Shown piece after piece: positions 53,473-61,926 of a DNA stretch of 64,000 bases. The notes beneath the pieces were generated by a model. The model was not told where the DNA came from. It saw nothing but the letters and a program-made list of their open reading frames with translations, and made no database searches. Source of the DNA: Criblamydia sequanensis CRIB-18 (GTDB taxonomy: Bacteria; Chlamydiota; Chlamydiia; Chlamydiales; Criblamydiaceae); the NCBI RefSeq assembly GCF_000750955.1, contig NZ_CCEJ010000004.1:62001-126000 (forward strand). Direction: 5' to 3'. The position numbers and the translations under genes are program-made. Within the stretch, counting starts at the first letter, position 1, and each line of letters begins with the position of its first letter.

Positions 53473-53553
53473 TTTCATCCTTTGAACTGCTGACTTTACG
53501 AAATTAATAAAACGAAAAGTTTATAACTTTCCGTGTTATTAAAGCGTCTTTTT

Positions 53554-54591
53554 TTAGTTTAGAATGCGAAGTGCTTCTTGATATTCGAAAGACTCAAAGT
53601 TATCTAAAGCCTTTTGCAAATACTTGGAAGCCATGATGAGCTTATATTCCGAGCCTTCAAAATCTAACTCATCCATTTGAGAATACTTTTTCAAAGAAGT
53701 AAAAGTAGCCGGATCTCCATCTTCGATTAAATTGATAAGGCCGAATCCCCAGTATAGAGAAACCAATTGTTTCATAATAAATAGCTTTGATTGTTCCTTT
53801 TGGGTCGGCTCTCGATTAAAATAATGAGTAAGAAATAAGTTGTCTTGTCCTTTGTCAAAATCATAAGAAAGTGAAAGGGTTGCCAAATCCAAAAAGGGAT
53901 CGCTCATTGAGGCCAATTCATAATCGATGGCATAGCATTGGCCGTTAGAAAAAAATAAATTGGCTTTATGCAAGTCCCCGTGGCAAGGAGCTTCCTTTGG
54001 AAAGCTTTCAAGGGACGTATTTATTTCTCGACAAGCTTGAAGTATCCTCTCCATCCAATCAAGCGGAATAACTTCCGAGTAAAACTTTTGGGAATAAATA
54101 TAATCAAGCATTCTAAAAATATGCAGTTCCATAATATTGCTTGAAGAAGAAAAACTTGGACCCTCATGAATTTTTTTTGCGAGTTCTGCCAAAGAAGGGA
54201 TGCTAATCTTTTCTACATCAAGTTCATTCACCAGGTATTCCATGACAATAAAGCCTCTTTCTTCATCAGAAAGGTAGACTTTCGGGCCATAACCGGCATG
54301 GGATGCTATTTCGCAAATGGAAATTTCTTTTTGAAATTCTTCAGGACTTATTTGATTGGAAAATCGAACTACAAATTTTTGACCTTCAAAATCGACTAAA
54401 AATAAATCAGCCCCGGAGTAGCCGCCGCGAAGTTCCTTAATCTGAATCCCTTCATCAACTTTTAGAAAATCCTTCATAATCTGAAGAGTTTCTATCTCCC
54501 GGTTCTCAGAAGCAAACGAGGTGCCGATTAGAAAAATCAAGGCAAAAACAAAACTTTTTACGCTTGCTAAGTTCATTATTACTTTTTTCAT
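53554..54591 (-). CDS. Choline-kinase/aminoglycoside-phosphotransferase-like protein with signal peptide
   Basis: The frame extends to a GTG at 54648, but the ATG at 54591 gives a good Sec signal peptide (MKKVIMNLASVKSFVFALIF, then LIGTSFAS). The mature protein has an APH/choline-kinase fold: GGYSGADLFLVDFEGQKFVV nucleotide-binding hairpin, catalytic loop CHGDLHKANLFF and metal-binding AIDYELASMSDPFLDLATLS, close to LicA-type choline kinases. An exported kinase is unusual as ATP is scarce outside the cytosol; delivery to the host or inclusion is one explanation (inference). It stands convergent to the decayed Fic copy. Confidence 0.82.
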   Translation of the reverse strand: MKKVIMNLASVKSFVFALIFLIGTSFASENREIETLQIMKDFLKVDEGIQIKELRGGYSGADLFLVDFEGQKFVVRFSNQISPEEFQKEISICEIASHAGYGPKVYLSDEERGFIVMEYLVNELDVEKISIPSLAELAKKIHEGPSFSSSSNIMELHIFRMLDYIYSQKFYSEVIPLDWMERILQACREINTSLESFPKEAPCHGDLHKANLFFSNGQCYAIDYELASMSDPFLDLATLSLSYDFDKGQDNLFLTHYFNREPTQKEQSKLFIMKQLVSLYWGFGLINLIEDGDPATFTSLKKYSQMDELDFEGSEYKLIMASKYLQKALDNFESFEYQEALRILN

Positions 54592-54776
54592 ATTCATCAT
54601 CATTTTTTTAAATGGATCCGGAAAAAAGTTTCTTTTTTCAAAATCCACATTTATTTGTTGAGCCTATATTTTACTAAAGGCATTTAAAATTAACAAAGTA
54701 AAAAAAATAAGGACCGGTTAAATCAAACTCTTCGGATTAAAAAAAAATACGAAAAAATTTTTTTTGGAGGAAATTC

Positions 54777-54838
54777 ATGACTTTTTTTTGTAAATGATTC
54801 ATGATTGAAGAAGATCTTTTCTGTTTTTAAGAAGATCT
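54777..54838 (+). promoter_or_regulatory. Possible leader peptide and hairpin upstream of the Asp23-like gene
   Basis: GGAGG at ideal spacing precedes a six-codon frame at 54777-54797 reading Met-Thr-Phe-Phe-Cys-Lys-stop. A hairpin follows (AGATCTT at 54812-54818 with AAGATCT at 54832-54838), 35 bases before the Asp23-like ATG. This layout resembles a small translated leader, but whether it is used is unknown. Confidence 0.3.
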
Positions 54839-54872
54839 ACCCTATTATTAAAGACTAAACGATAGGAATGGT

Positions 54873-55361
54873 ATGCAAGAAAAAAAATCTTCCGCCAAAC
54901 CCAATCCCTTGGATATGAGAGAGCTGGAATTACCTGAAACTGTGTTTATACGCGATGTTGAAAATCGTGTTTTTCAAGGCATCGTCTTGCAAAGTCTTTC
55001 TAAAATAAGCGGCATTGCGCTTCTTGAGGGCAATTTCATAGATTCCATCTTCAATAAAGGATCTACAGAAGGCGTTAAAGGGATTTTTGCCGAGCAAGAT
55101 AACAAGCATCAATCGGTCAGCATTAAAATTGAAGTGAACATCCGCTATGGAGAACAGATTCCCCAAAAAGCTGATGAAATACAGACAAAAGTAGCTGAAG
55201 ATATTACAAAGCTGACAGGCCTTCATGTTTCCTGCGTCCATGTAGTATTTAAAGATGTCATTTCAGAAACGGATGCAGCAAAAATCAATCATACATCAAA
55301 AGAAGATGCTTTAAAAATTTCTGAAGCAAGCGTTGAAGAAGAATATTCGGAAGAATTTTGA
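54873..55361 (+). CDS. Asp23/Gls24 family protein
   Basis: A 162-residue protein whose core (residues about 20-125) shows the Asp23/DUF322 pattern: IRDVENRVFQGIVLQSLSKI, SGIALLEG, then VKGIFAEQ, IKIEVNIRYGEQIPQKADEI and THV-type LTGLHVSCVHVVFKDV. In Gram-positive bacteria Asp23 proteins form a membrane-tethered cytosolic meshwork tied to envelope stress. The neighbouring AmaP-like gene encodes a probable membrane anchor, matching the Staphylococcus arrangement. AGGA six bases upstream supports the start. Confidence 0.85.
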   Translation: MQEKKSSAKPNPLDMRELELPETVFIRDVENRVFQGIVLQSLSKISGIALLEGNFIDSIFNKGSTEGVKGIFAEQDNKHQSVSIKIEVNIRYGEQIPQKADEIQTKVAEDITKLTGLHVSCVHVVFKDVISETDAAKINHTSKEDALKISEASVEEEYSEEF

Positions 55362-55384
55362 TGTTTAGCTAGGACATAACTTCC

Positions 55385-55897
55385 ATGCAGAATGTGTTTA
55401 CGACGATTTTAATGTTTATGCTAGGGCTTTTTATTGCCATCGCGGGTTTTCTAGCTATGCTCCTTCCCCTAATTGAAAGGATGCGAGACGCTTTAGTTTA
55501 CTTATTAATGGAAAAGCCTTTTGCCGTAGCCTTTATCGGCCTCCCCATTTTTCTGATAGGAGGCGCTATAATCCTGTATCTTCTTATCAATGCGCAAAAA
55601 CGCTACTTTTATATAAGGGGAGGAAAGGAATCCTTGCAAGTCAGCATAAGCATAGTCAGCGCCTATGTAACTGAATACTTGAAATCCCTTTTTGGACTAA
55701 AAGATTTGGCCTGTGATGTTCATTGCAGAAATGAAAAGCTGACTATTCATGCAAGCTTGCCCTATGTTCCAGAAGATGAACAAGGGGCTATCTCTCAACG
55801 CATTAATAGTGATATCGAAGAAATTCTTCTAAATAAAATCGGGTATATGCGCCAATTTAATTTGTCGTTAAGCTTTGAGGGAAAGCCTAGAAAATAA
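55385..55897 (+). CDS. AmaP-like membrane anchor for Asp23 protein
   Basis: A 170-residue protein with two membrane segments (TILMFMLGLFIAIAGFLAML and VAFIGLPIFLIGGAIILYLL) and a cytosolic C-terminal domain related to Asp23 (LQVSISIVSAYVTEYLKSLF, LACDVHCRNEKLTIHASLPY). This is the architecture of AmaP, which recruits Asp23 to the membrane. It starts 23 bases after the Asp23-like gene and is co-transcribed. Confidence 0.82.
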   Translation: MQNVFTTILMFMLGLFIAIAGFLAMLLPLIERMRDALVYLLMEKPFAVAFIGLPIFLIGGAIILYLLINAQKRYFYIRGGKESLQVSISIVSAYVTEYLKSLFGLKDLACDVHCRNEKLTIHASLPYVPEDEQGAISQRINSDIEEILLNKIGYMRQFNLSLSFEGKPRK

Positions 55898-55974
55898 GTT
55901 AGAGGGATCACGTAAATTCAAATCTCTCACCCTTAAAAAAAACTTGAAAGCGAGATTTGCCCGCAAATCAAAGG

Positions 55975-57762
55975 TTATAAAACGACTCCCTTATAGACAA
56001 TGCCATTTTCTGTATCGAGGGTCACAAGCTGGCCATCGTGCAATATGTTAAAGGCATTATCAGCCTTAATTAGGGCCGGTTTTCCTTTAGACTCGGCTTC
56101 CTTTAACAAAAACTCCTCAGAAGCCAGATCTTCTTCAAGATTCTGCAATAGAACCGCTTGGGCATTATGGATAAGAGGCAGATAGCTTGCATCGCATTTT
56201 GTAATCACGATGATCCTATCTCTAACAGTGTAGGATGAAATCCCCTCAGCTGTTGGTACAAGCAAGATTTTACCGTGGGTTCTTTTTCCCGTCCCTTGCT
56301 TTCCTCTTACGAGTACAAAACCTATGCTATCGACCATCATCGTGTTAGTTGTGCCGGAAACTCCAAAAGGGGTTCCGACCGTTGCTAGAACAAGATCCCC
56401 ATTTTTAACAATTTCATGTTTCAATGCAAAGTCGCTTAAATACGAAAAGGATTCAAAAAAGTTTCGCCCCTTATCATATAAAACAGGAATAACCCCCCAA
56501 TATAAAGAAAGTTGATGGAAACACTTTTCAAGGGGGGTTAGCCCAAGAATTGGGATCTCCGGCCTAAGCCTTGATAGTAAACGAGCAGTGCTTCCGGCAT
56601 TTGTAAAAGCAAAAATGGCGGTAGCGCTGCAGCTATAGGCGGTTTTAACAGTAGCTAAAGTGACAGCAGAGGGCACATCGTTATAAGCTTTTGCGGCATA
56701 CTGGTTAAAAAAGCCCTTGTAATCAAAGTCTCCTTCAGACTCCTCTACAATGCTTTTCATCATTTTTACGCATTCAATCGGGTATTCCCCTGTCGCTGTT
56801 TCACCGGAGAGCATCACAGCGCTTGTGCTATCATAGATGGCGTTTGCGATATCAGAAGCTTCAGCCCTTGTCGGCCTTGGATTTTTAATCATTGACTCAA
56901 GCATTTGAGTTGCTGTCACAGAGGGTTTTCCCGCATGGGAGCATTTTCTAATCATCATCTTTTGAAGCTTCGGCACTTGCATTAAAGGAACCTCTACTCC
57001 TAGATCTCCTCTCGCAATCATAATGCCATCCGCTATTTGGACGATGCTATCAAAGTTGGTGATGCCTTCATGGTTTTCGATTTTTGCGATGACTTGAATT
57101 TCAGGCTTTCCTCTTTCTGCAAGTATCTTTTTTATCGCTACGATATCTTCTGCAGAACGGACAAAAGAAGCTGCAATAAATTCAACGTCGTGGTCGCATC
57201 CAAAGTGAATGTCCTGTATATCTTTTTCAGTAGGAGACGATAAAGAAAGCCTTGTGAAAGGAAGGTTTACGCTTTTGCCGCTTTTTAAAGAGCCTGCATT
57301 TAATATCTTAACTTTTAAGTCTTTATTGGTTTTATCAACGACTTCTCCCGCAATGTAGCCATCATCAAAAAGAACCCTTGATCCTACCGGTATTTCATTA
57401 ATAATAAACCCGGGAACGATGGTTGCTTCATTTTGATCTCCTTTAACTATATCTTGAGTCAAAGACCATATTTGGTCTTTTTCAAGCTTGACAATACCAC
57501 CCTCTATAGAGCCAAGTCTTATTTTTGGCCCCTTGGTGTCTAGCATAATCGCAAGGGAGACTTGAGTTTCTTTCCGCGCCCTCTTAAGCTTCTCTATGAT
57601 ATCGAGATGATCCGCATAAGTACCATGGCTAAAATTAAGCCTTGCCACATTCATACCGGATTCAATCAACTCTACAATTTTTTCATAACTTGAAACGGCG
57701 GGCCCAATAGTACAGATGATTTTAGTACGTCTCATTTTTTGTAGATTTAGAGGAAAGTCCAT
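55975..57762 (-). CDS. pyk: Pyruvate kinase with extra C-terminal PEP-utilising domain
   Basis: The protein of about 595 residues converts phosphoenolpyruvate and ADP to pyruvate and ATP. It contains MRRTKIICTIGPAVSS, NVARLNFSHGTYADHLD, the signature VIAKIENHEGI and MIARGDLGVEVPL, and GKPSVTATQMLESMI. After the usual C-terminal domain (ending near residue 475) an extra ~110 residues carry GKILLVPTAEGISSYT, ALIKADNAFNILHDGQLVTL and the closing GIVYKGVVL, like the PEP-utilising mobile domain of Bacillus-type enzymes. ATG at 57762 has AGG upstream; the conserved MRRTK start lies nine codons later. Confidence 0.93.
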   Translation of the reverse strand: MDFPLNLQKMRRTKIICTIGPAVSSYEKIVELIESGMNVARLNFSHGTYADHLDIIEKLKRARKETQVSLAIMLDTKGPKIRLGSIEGGIVKLEKDQIWSLTQDIVKGDQNEATIVPGFIINEIPVGSRVLFDDGYIAGEVVDKTNKDLKVKILNAGSLKSGKSVNLPFTRLSLSSPTEKDIQDIHFGCDHDVEFIAASFVRSAEDIVAIKKILAERGKPEIQVIAKIENHEGITNFDSIVQIADGIMIARGDLGVEVPLMQVPKLQKMMIRKCSHAGKPSVTATQMLESMIKNPRPTRAEASDIANAIYDSTSAVMLSGETATGEYPIECVKMMKSIVEESEGDFDYKGFFNQYAAKAYNDVPSAVTLATVKTAYSCSATAIFAFTNAGSTARLLSRLRPEIPILGLTPLEKCFHQLSLYWGVIPVLYDKGRNFFESFSYLSDFALKHEIVKNGDLVLATVGTPFGVSGTTNTMMVDSIGFVLVRGKQGTGKRTHGKILLVPTAEGISSYTVRDRIIVITKCDASYLPLIHNAQAVLLQNLEEDLASEEFLLKEAESKGKPALIKADNAFNILHDGQLVTLDTENGIVYKGVVL

Positions 57763-58009
57763 GAACAACCTAATAAAGATTTATCTCTCTATGAGAGCAG
57801 CTTTTTTATTTTGAATCAAGTATTCAAGTCTTAAGACCCGGGTTTCTTCAGAGGCCTATTTTAAATAAATCCTCAAGGAATCATTAGGTTTAAGGATAAG
57901 CTTCTTATAAAACTTCTTTTAATTCATTTATAAATCTTCTAACTTTTAATTAAATCATCATCCCAACAAAATGTCCTTATTTTAAAAGAGATCTTAAAAG
58001 GAGCCTTTT

Positions 58010-58597
58010 ATGTATTTCAAAAATATCTTGTTAACCGTCTTTTTAATCCCAAGCCTATTTGGAACAACAAGCGCATTTTCTGAAATCGAAACCGTCGTAA
58101 TCTCATGGGCGCCAGGACTTTGCTTGGAATCCTGCCGAAGAAATGCTGAATCTCGTTTTTCAAGTATGCCTCAGGTAGCAGAAGCGGTTGTGTCTCCCGG
58201 CTCTGATACAGCCACTTTCCGATGGAAACCCACGGCTCGCTTTTCTTTTGAAGATTTGAACTTTGCGGTTCGAGGAGTAGGTCTTAGAGTAGATAGCTTA
58301 ATCATCAAAGTTAGAGGTCTCATTAGCCATGATTCAAGAAACGTCTTTTTGACCTCATTAGAAGATGGAACAGTCTTTCTCCTACTTGGCAGAATTGATG
58401 TTGAACCTAGCATGACCCCAATACAAAATAGCGTTTATAGCAGACAATTAAGCCCGGCTTTACGCGACCGTCTTATCAAAGCGCAAAATGAATATAAGGT
58501 AGTTACAGTCGTTGGACCTATATTTGAGCCTAACCGCAATAACACAAATCTGCAATTAATCGTTCAAACGATGAGTGAAACGCCCTCATTAAGATAA
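58010..58597 (+). CDS. Exported protein with HMA-like domain
   Basis: A 195-residue protein with a Sec signal peptide (MYFKNILLTVFLIPSLFGTT, then SAFS). The mature N-terminus reads GLCLESCRRNAESRFSSMPQ followed by VAEAVVSPGSDTATFRWKPT, which has the secondary-structure order and CxxxC placement of heavy-metal-associated (ferredoxin-like) domains, with one more residue between the cysteines than the usual CxxC. The C-terminal 90 residues form beta-rich stretches. AAAAGGAG lies at good distance before the ATG. Metal binding is an inference. Confidence 0.7.
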   Translation: MYFKNILLTVFLIPSLFGTTSAFSEIETVVISWAPGLCLESCRRNAESRFSSMPQVAEAVVSPGSDTATFRWKPTARFSFEDLNFAVRGVGLRVDSLIIKVRGLISHDSRNVFLTSLEDGTVFLLLGRIDVEPSMTPIQNSVYSRQLSPALRDRLIKAQNEYKVVTVVGPIFEPNRNNTNLQLIVQTMSETPSLR

Positions 58598-58744
58598 TAA
58601 ATAAACATTACCAAATAAAAAAAATTCTATTCGGTAAATATAAGATAGTTTACTAACATAAACATTTTTATTTATGTAATTTGACAATAACTCCTCTTTA
58701 GTTTATTTCTAAATTGAATGATTAGACTTAGGGGCAGGTTAATT

Positions 58745-61639
58745 ATGTCAACAGAACTAAATGCTGGCATTCCTCTTAATATAAATGAAGCATCGAGTAG
58801 CGACAGCTTTAATCAATCTTCTGAAAAAGCGGCTCTTTCTTCATCGGATGAAGGATCTGAATTAGAAAGCAAAAGCCAAAGAGTCGCTTCTAAAAATCTA
58901 GGTGAAGCCAAAGAAACTAAATCTTTTAATCTTTTTAAAAAACTTCACTTTTTTAATTCAGAAAAAAAAGAGAAAGAGAAGGAGAAGGAAAAAGACAAGT
59001 CCACTAAAATTTTTGAAAAGGCTGCTTTTGTAGAGGAGTCTTCCTCTTTACAGAAAGATAGTCAAGAGGGGCTTATAGGCTTTTTTAAGAATAACCTTTC
59101 TAAATCGAAAAGAAAGAAAAAAGAGTCTCAGGATTCCCTTCATGAAAAAAGAAAAGTTACTTTTTCAGAAAAAAGAAAAAAAAGCTTTGTTATCCCCCCT
59201 CTTCTTTTAACAGAGATAAGTAAATCAGAGAGAAAGCTTTCCGTATCGAGCTCTCTAAAGAGAACCAACTCGGAAACCTGTTCGATGAGCGGAAGTCGAA
59301 TGGCAAGCGAATCTGACCTTAGCGCTGATTTGCTAAGCGCAAAAAGAGAGGCTATTGATTGGAAGCAAAAAAGCTCATTCAAACTCTCTTTCAATGAAAG
59401 GTTCTTGTCACCTGTTTTTGAAAAGATCGAAAACACAGCTCAAGAAGTAAGAGCTACCCAAGAAAAATTTAAATTTCAAAATGGTGAAGCGTCCTATTTC
59501 GCTTTTTTAGCCATAGAAATTGCCAATTTACTTATTATGGATGATGGTGAAGTCAATATTTCTTTAATTCCTGCCATTATCGATTTTTTTATCTCCAATG
59601 ACCCTGTTTTAAATCATGAAGCGTCTCTTTATTATTCATTAAAAGCCATTTTTGAAAATGATGAGATTGTTGAACTCATCAAAACTATTGAAGCTCCAAA
59701 CAGACAAACAAGCCCCGCGGCAGACCTGATTCGGATTACTCTAAACATTCCTCTTGGAGAATCTGTCAATGATAGGCAAGCCAAAATTACTGCCCTTTCA
59801 GCTCTTCTCTCCCACCACCGACAGAGCTTTGAAGGCTCCTGTTTTGCAACCCACTTTGCTATTGCCTTGCTTGCAAATGACCCCTTGGCTTGCTTAAAGG
59901 ATTTTAAAGATCTTCTAAAAAGAGGCTCTTTAACGAGAACGATTGGAGGAATCAAAAAACCCTTCCCTTTTTTAATGAGAACTGGCGAGGAGAGTTTAAG
60001 CCAAACGATCACCATTACGAAAAGCGGAGAAATCAAGGAGCTTGGAACCTACATCTGGAAGGCTCCCTCTATTCAAAAAGCCTTGCACATTGCGGGATTT
60101 CATAACTCTAAAATCCCCTCGAAAAAAGTCTTATCAAAGTTAATCCCGTCAGGGGAACAAACCATTTGCATGCATGAGCTTTTAAAAGCTCTTGCAGAAC
60201 AAGCCTTAAAACTTGAGGTTAATAAAGGGCGATGCCTTCAACAGATTTATTTTAGGATGACCTTTGCGTTTGAAGCTGTCATCTCCAACCCCTTGCTTAG
60301 AGCTTTTGACAACTCGCTTGCAGAAATGGCAGAAGCAAACGAACAGGGAATGATTACAAAACCCGTAGTTTACGCGATTACAAACCCCATTGAAAAAGAG
60401 CTGAAACAATTCTTAAAAAAAGAAAAAGAATCAAAAAAAGAAGCGATTTTGCTTTACAATACCTTTAAGAGCATTGTCTTAAAAAGGATTCACTTGCATT
60501 ATGACCCGGACATCAACGAGAAGATGGAAAACCATGAGCATTTTTCAAAAGAAGGGGGATTTGTCCTTTATGATACGAAAGGAAAATCTCTAACCAGCAA
60601 ATGGACTCGAATTGATTCACCGGAGTCTTTTAGAGAATTTATTTCCGATATGATCGTTTTATCCTTCAATGAAATCTTACCGACTTTAAGTGAACTCGAA
60701 CCAGATTTAAAAAAAGAAAAGGAACTCATTTATAACCGATTGGTCAAGCGCTTAAGAAAATATATTAACTCCAAATTCTTCTTACTGGAATCCCTATCTT
60801 GTTTTTATCCGGCGAATTTAAAAATGAATGACCCTCTAAAATCCTGGCGTAAATCGCAATATACCCCATGGAGAACTATTGCGGGAAATTTTGGTGAAAA
60901 AGTAAGGGAAATTTATAACGAAAAGCCTTTGCCCTCGGAAAAAAAGTTATTGCCGGTGGATAATACTGAGATTTGCTTAATGACTTTAGCTGAGGTTAGG
61001 AACCTTTACCGCGCCTCGGGAGATAAAGACAGCTTAATTAATTGCCAGAGCAAGGTTCCCGTATATACAAGGACACATGCCTTTAATTTGATTTTTGGAC
61101 ACCCTTCCTTTCAACATTTAAATTCCGATGATCCAAAAAGCTCTTATAATTCATTGATTGACTTGAGCTTAAAGCTCTCGGAAGATGAATTTGAGGAATC
61201 AAAAAGAGAACTCTTATCTTCTCAATTTTTATTAGCCTACAATGAAAGCCACTTCAAAGGTAATTTAAATTTTGAAGCCCTAAAAAATTTTATGAAGGAA
61301 TTAACTTTTCCAATTAGCTGTAAGAATTTTTGGGAATCTAGTTTAAAATTTTTAGAAGGACAATCAGAGGCATCTCAGTTATCTCCTCAAGAAAATGCCT
61401 TTCTTATAGATAGGACTTTATGCAGCTGTTTGTCTGAAACTACCCTTTTTTCTATGCAGCGGAACGCTATCCATTTTGCCGACACAAACTGGAAAAATGG
61501 CTTGCATGACATTCATTTTTGTATCGCCCCCCACCCGGGGACGGGTACCCTTCGGTTATTCGAAATCCAAGACGATAATCAAAAAATAACACCTATTCAT
61601 GATTTTTTTATCTTCGAAAAACCTTGGGAGTTTTATTAA
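58745..61639 (+). CDS. Large unknown protein with possible papain-like active site
   Basis: From the ATG at 58745 (CAGG six bases upstream) the product has 964 residues. The first 230 are Ser/Lys/Glu-rich and disordered-looking, including a KEKEKEKEK run. The rest is helical and globular with no membrane segment. Cys366 lies in FEGSCFATHFAIALL, which resembles the nucleophile block of papain-like enzymes (GxCxA at the start of a helix), and His910 with Asp913/Asn915 in AIHFADTNW could supply the other catalytic residues. A disordered N-terminus before a protease-like core fits a secreted effector. This is motif-based only. Confidence 0.7.
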   Translation: MSTELNAGIPLNINEASSSDSFNQSSEKAALSSSDEGSELESKSQRVASKNLGEAKETKSFNLFKKLHFFNSEKKEKEKEKEKDKSTKIFEKAAFVEESSSLQKDSQEGLIGFFKNNLSKSKRKKKESQDSLHEKRKVTFSEKRKKSFVIPPLLLTEISKSERKLSVSSSLKRTNSETCSMSGSRMASESDLSADLLSAKREAIDWKQKSSFKLSFNERFLSPVFEKIENTAQEVRATQEKFKFQNGEASYFAFLAIEIANLLIMDDGEVNISLIPAIIDFFISNDPVLNHEASLYYSLKAIFENDEIVELIKTIEAPNRQTSPAADLIRITLNIPLGESVNDRQAKITALSALLSHHRQSFEGSCFATHFAIALLANDPLACLKDFKDLLKRGSLTRTIGGIKKPFPFLMRTGEESLSQTITITKSGEIKELGTYIWKAPSIQKALHIAGFHNSKIPSKKVLSKLIPSGEQTICMHELLKALAEQALKLEVNKGRCLQQIYFRMTFAFEAVISNPLLRAFDNSLAEMAEANEQGMITKPVVYAITNPIEKELKQFLKKEKESKKEAILLYNTFKSIVLKRIHLHYDPDINEKMENHEHFSKEGGFVLYDTKGKSLTSKWTRIDSPESFREFISDMIVLSFNEILPTLSELEPDLKKEKELIYNRLVKRLRKYINSKFFLLESLSCFYPANLKMNDPLKSWRKSQYTPWRTIAGNFGEKVREIYNEKPLPSEKKLLPVDNTEICLMTLAEVRNLYRASGDKDSLINCQSKVPVYTRTHAFNLIFGHPSFQHLNSDDPKSSYNSLIDLSLKLSEDEFEESKRELLSSQFLLAYNESHFKGNLNFEALKNFMKELTFPISCKNFWESSLKFLEGQSEASQLSPQENAFLIDRTLCSCLSETTLFSMQRNAIHFADTNWKNGLHDIHFCIAPHPGTGTLRLFEIQDDNQKITPIHDFFIFEKPWEFY

Positions 61640-61686
61640 TACTCCTGACTAATGCCCAAATCTCGCTGTCAGGGGTAAACGTATTG

Positions 61687-61856
61687 GACTTCTTTTAAAA
61701 TTCTATTGAATGTTAAAAGAGCTGTTATTGGCATCTTTTTTCCTAAATGTTTCAGGTAAAGTTTATCCTATGCTTTCAAAATTTATCAAAAAATTTGCAC
61801 AAAACCCGCCCACTCAGCCAATCAAAGAGAGTTCGAAAGAAGTCTATTTTTAAAAG
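61687..61856. repeat. MITE-like dispersed repeat, full-length copy B
   Basis: The element runs from gacttcttttaaaattctat to agtctatttttaaaag and shares with copy A (37581-37757) its ends, a 44-base identical core at 61763-61806 and overall length of about 170 bases. The right end (gagttcgaaaga) matches the arm of the short copy at 31345-31408. It occupies most of the 287-base gap between the large unknown gene and the next small gene. Confidence 0.8.
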
Positions 61857-61926
61857 TCTCTTTTCTTGCTTTGTAAGTTCTCTTTTCGTATGAAAAAGAA
61901 TGCTTATTAAAGAAAGGAGGTAGGCT

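Noticed and set aside
58960-59000. KEKEKEKEK-coding run that looks like a short tandem repeat
   Set aside because: The repeated unit is very short and lies in a disordered, lysine/glutamate-rich region; it does not constitute a CRISPR or structured repeat.
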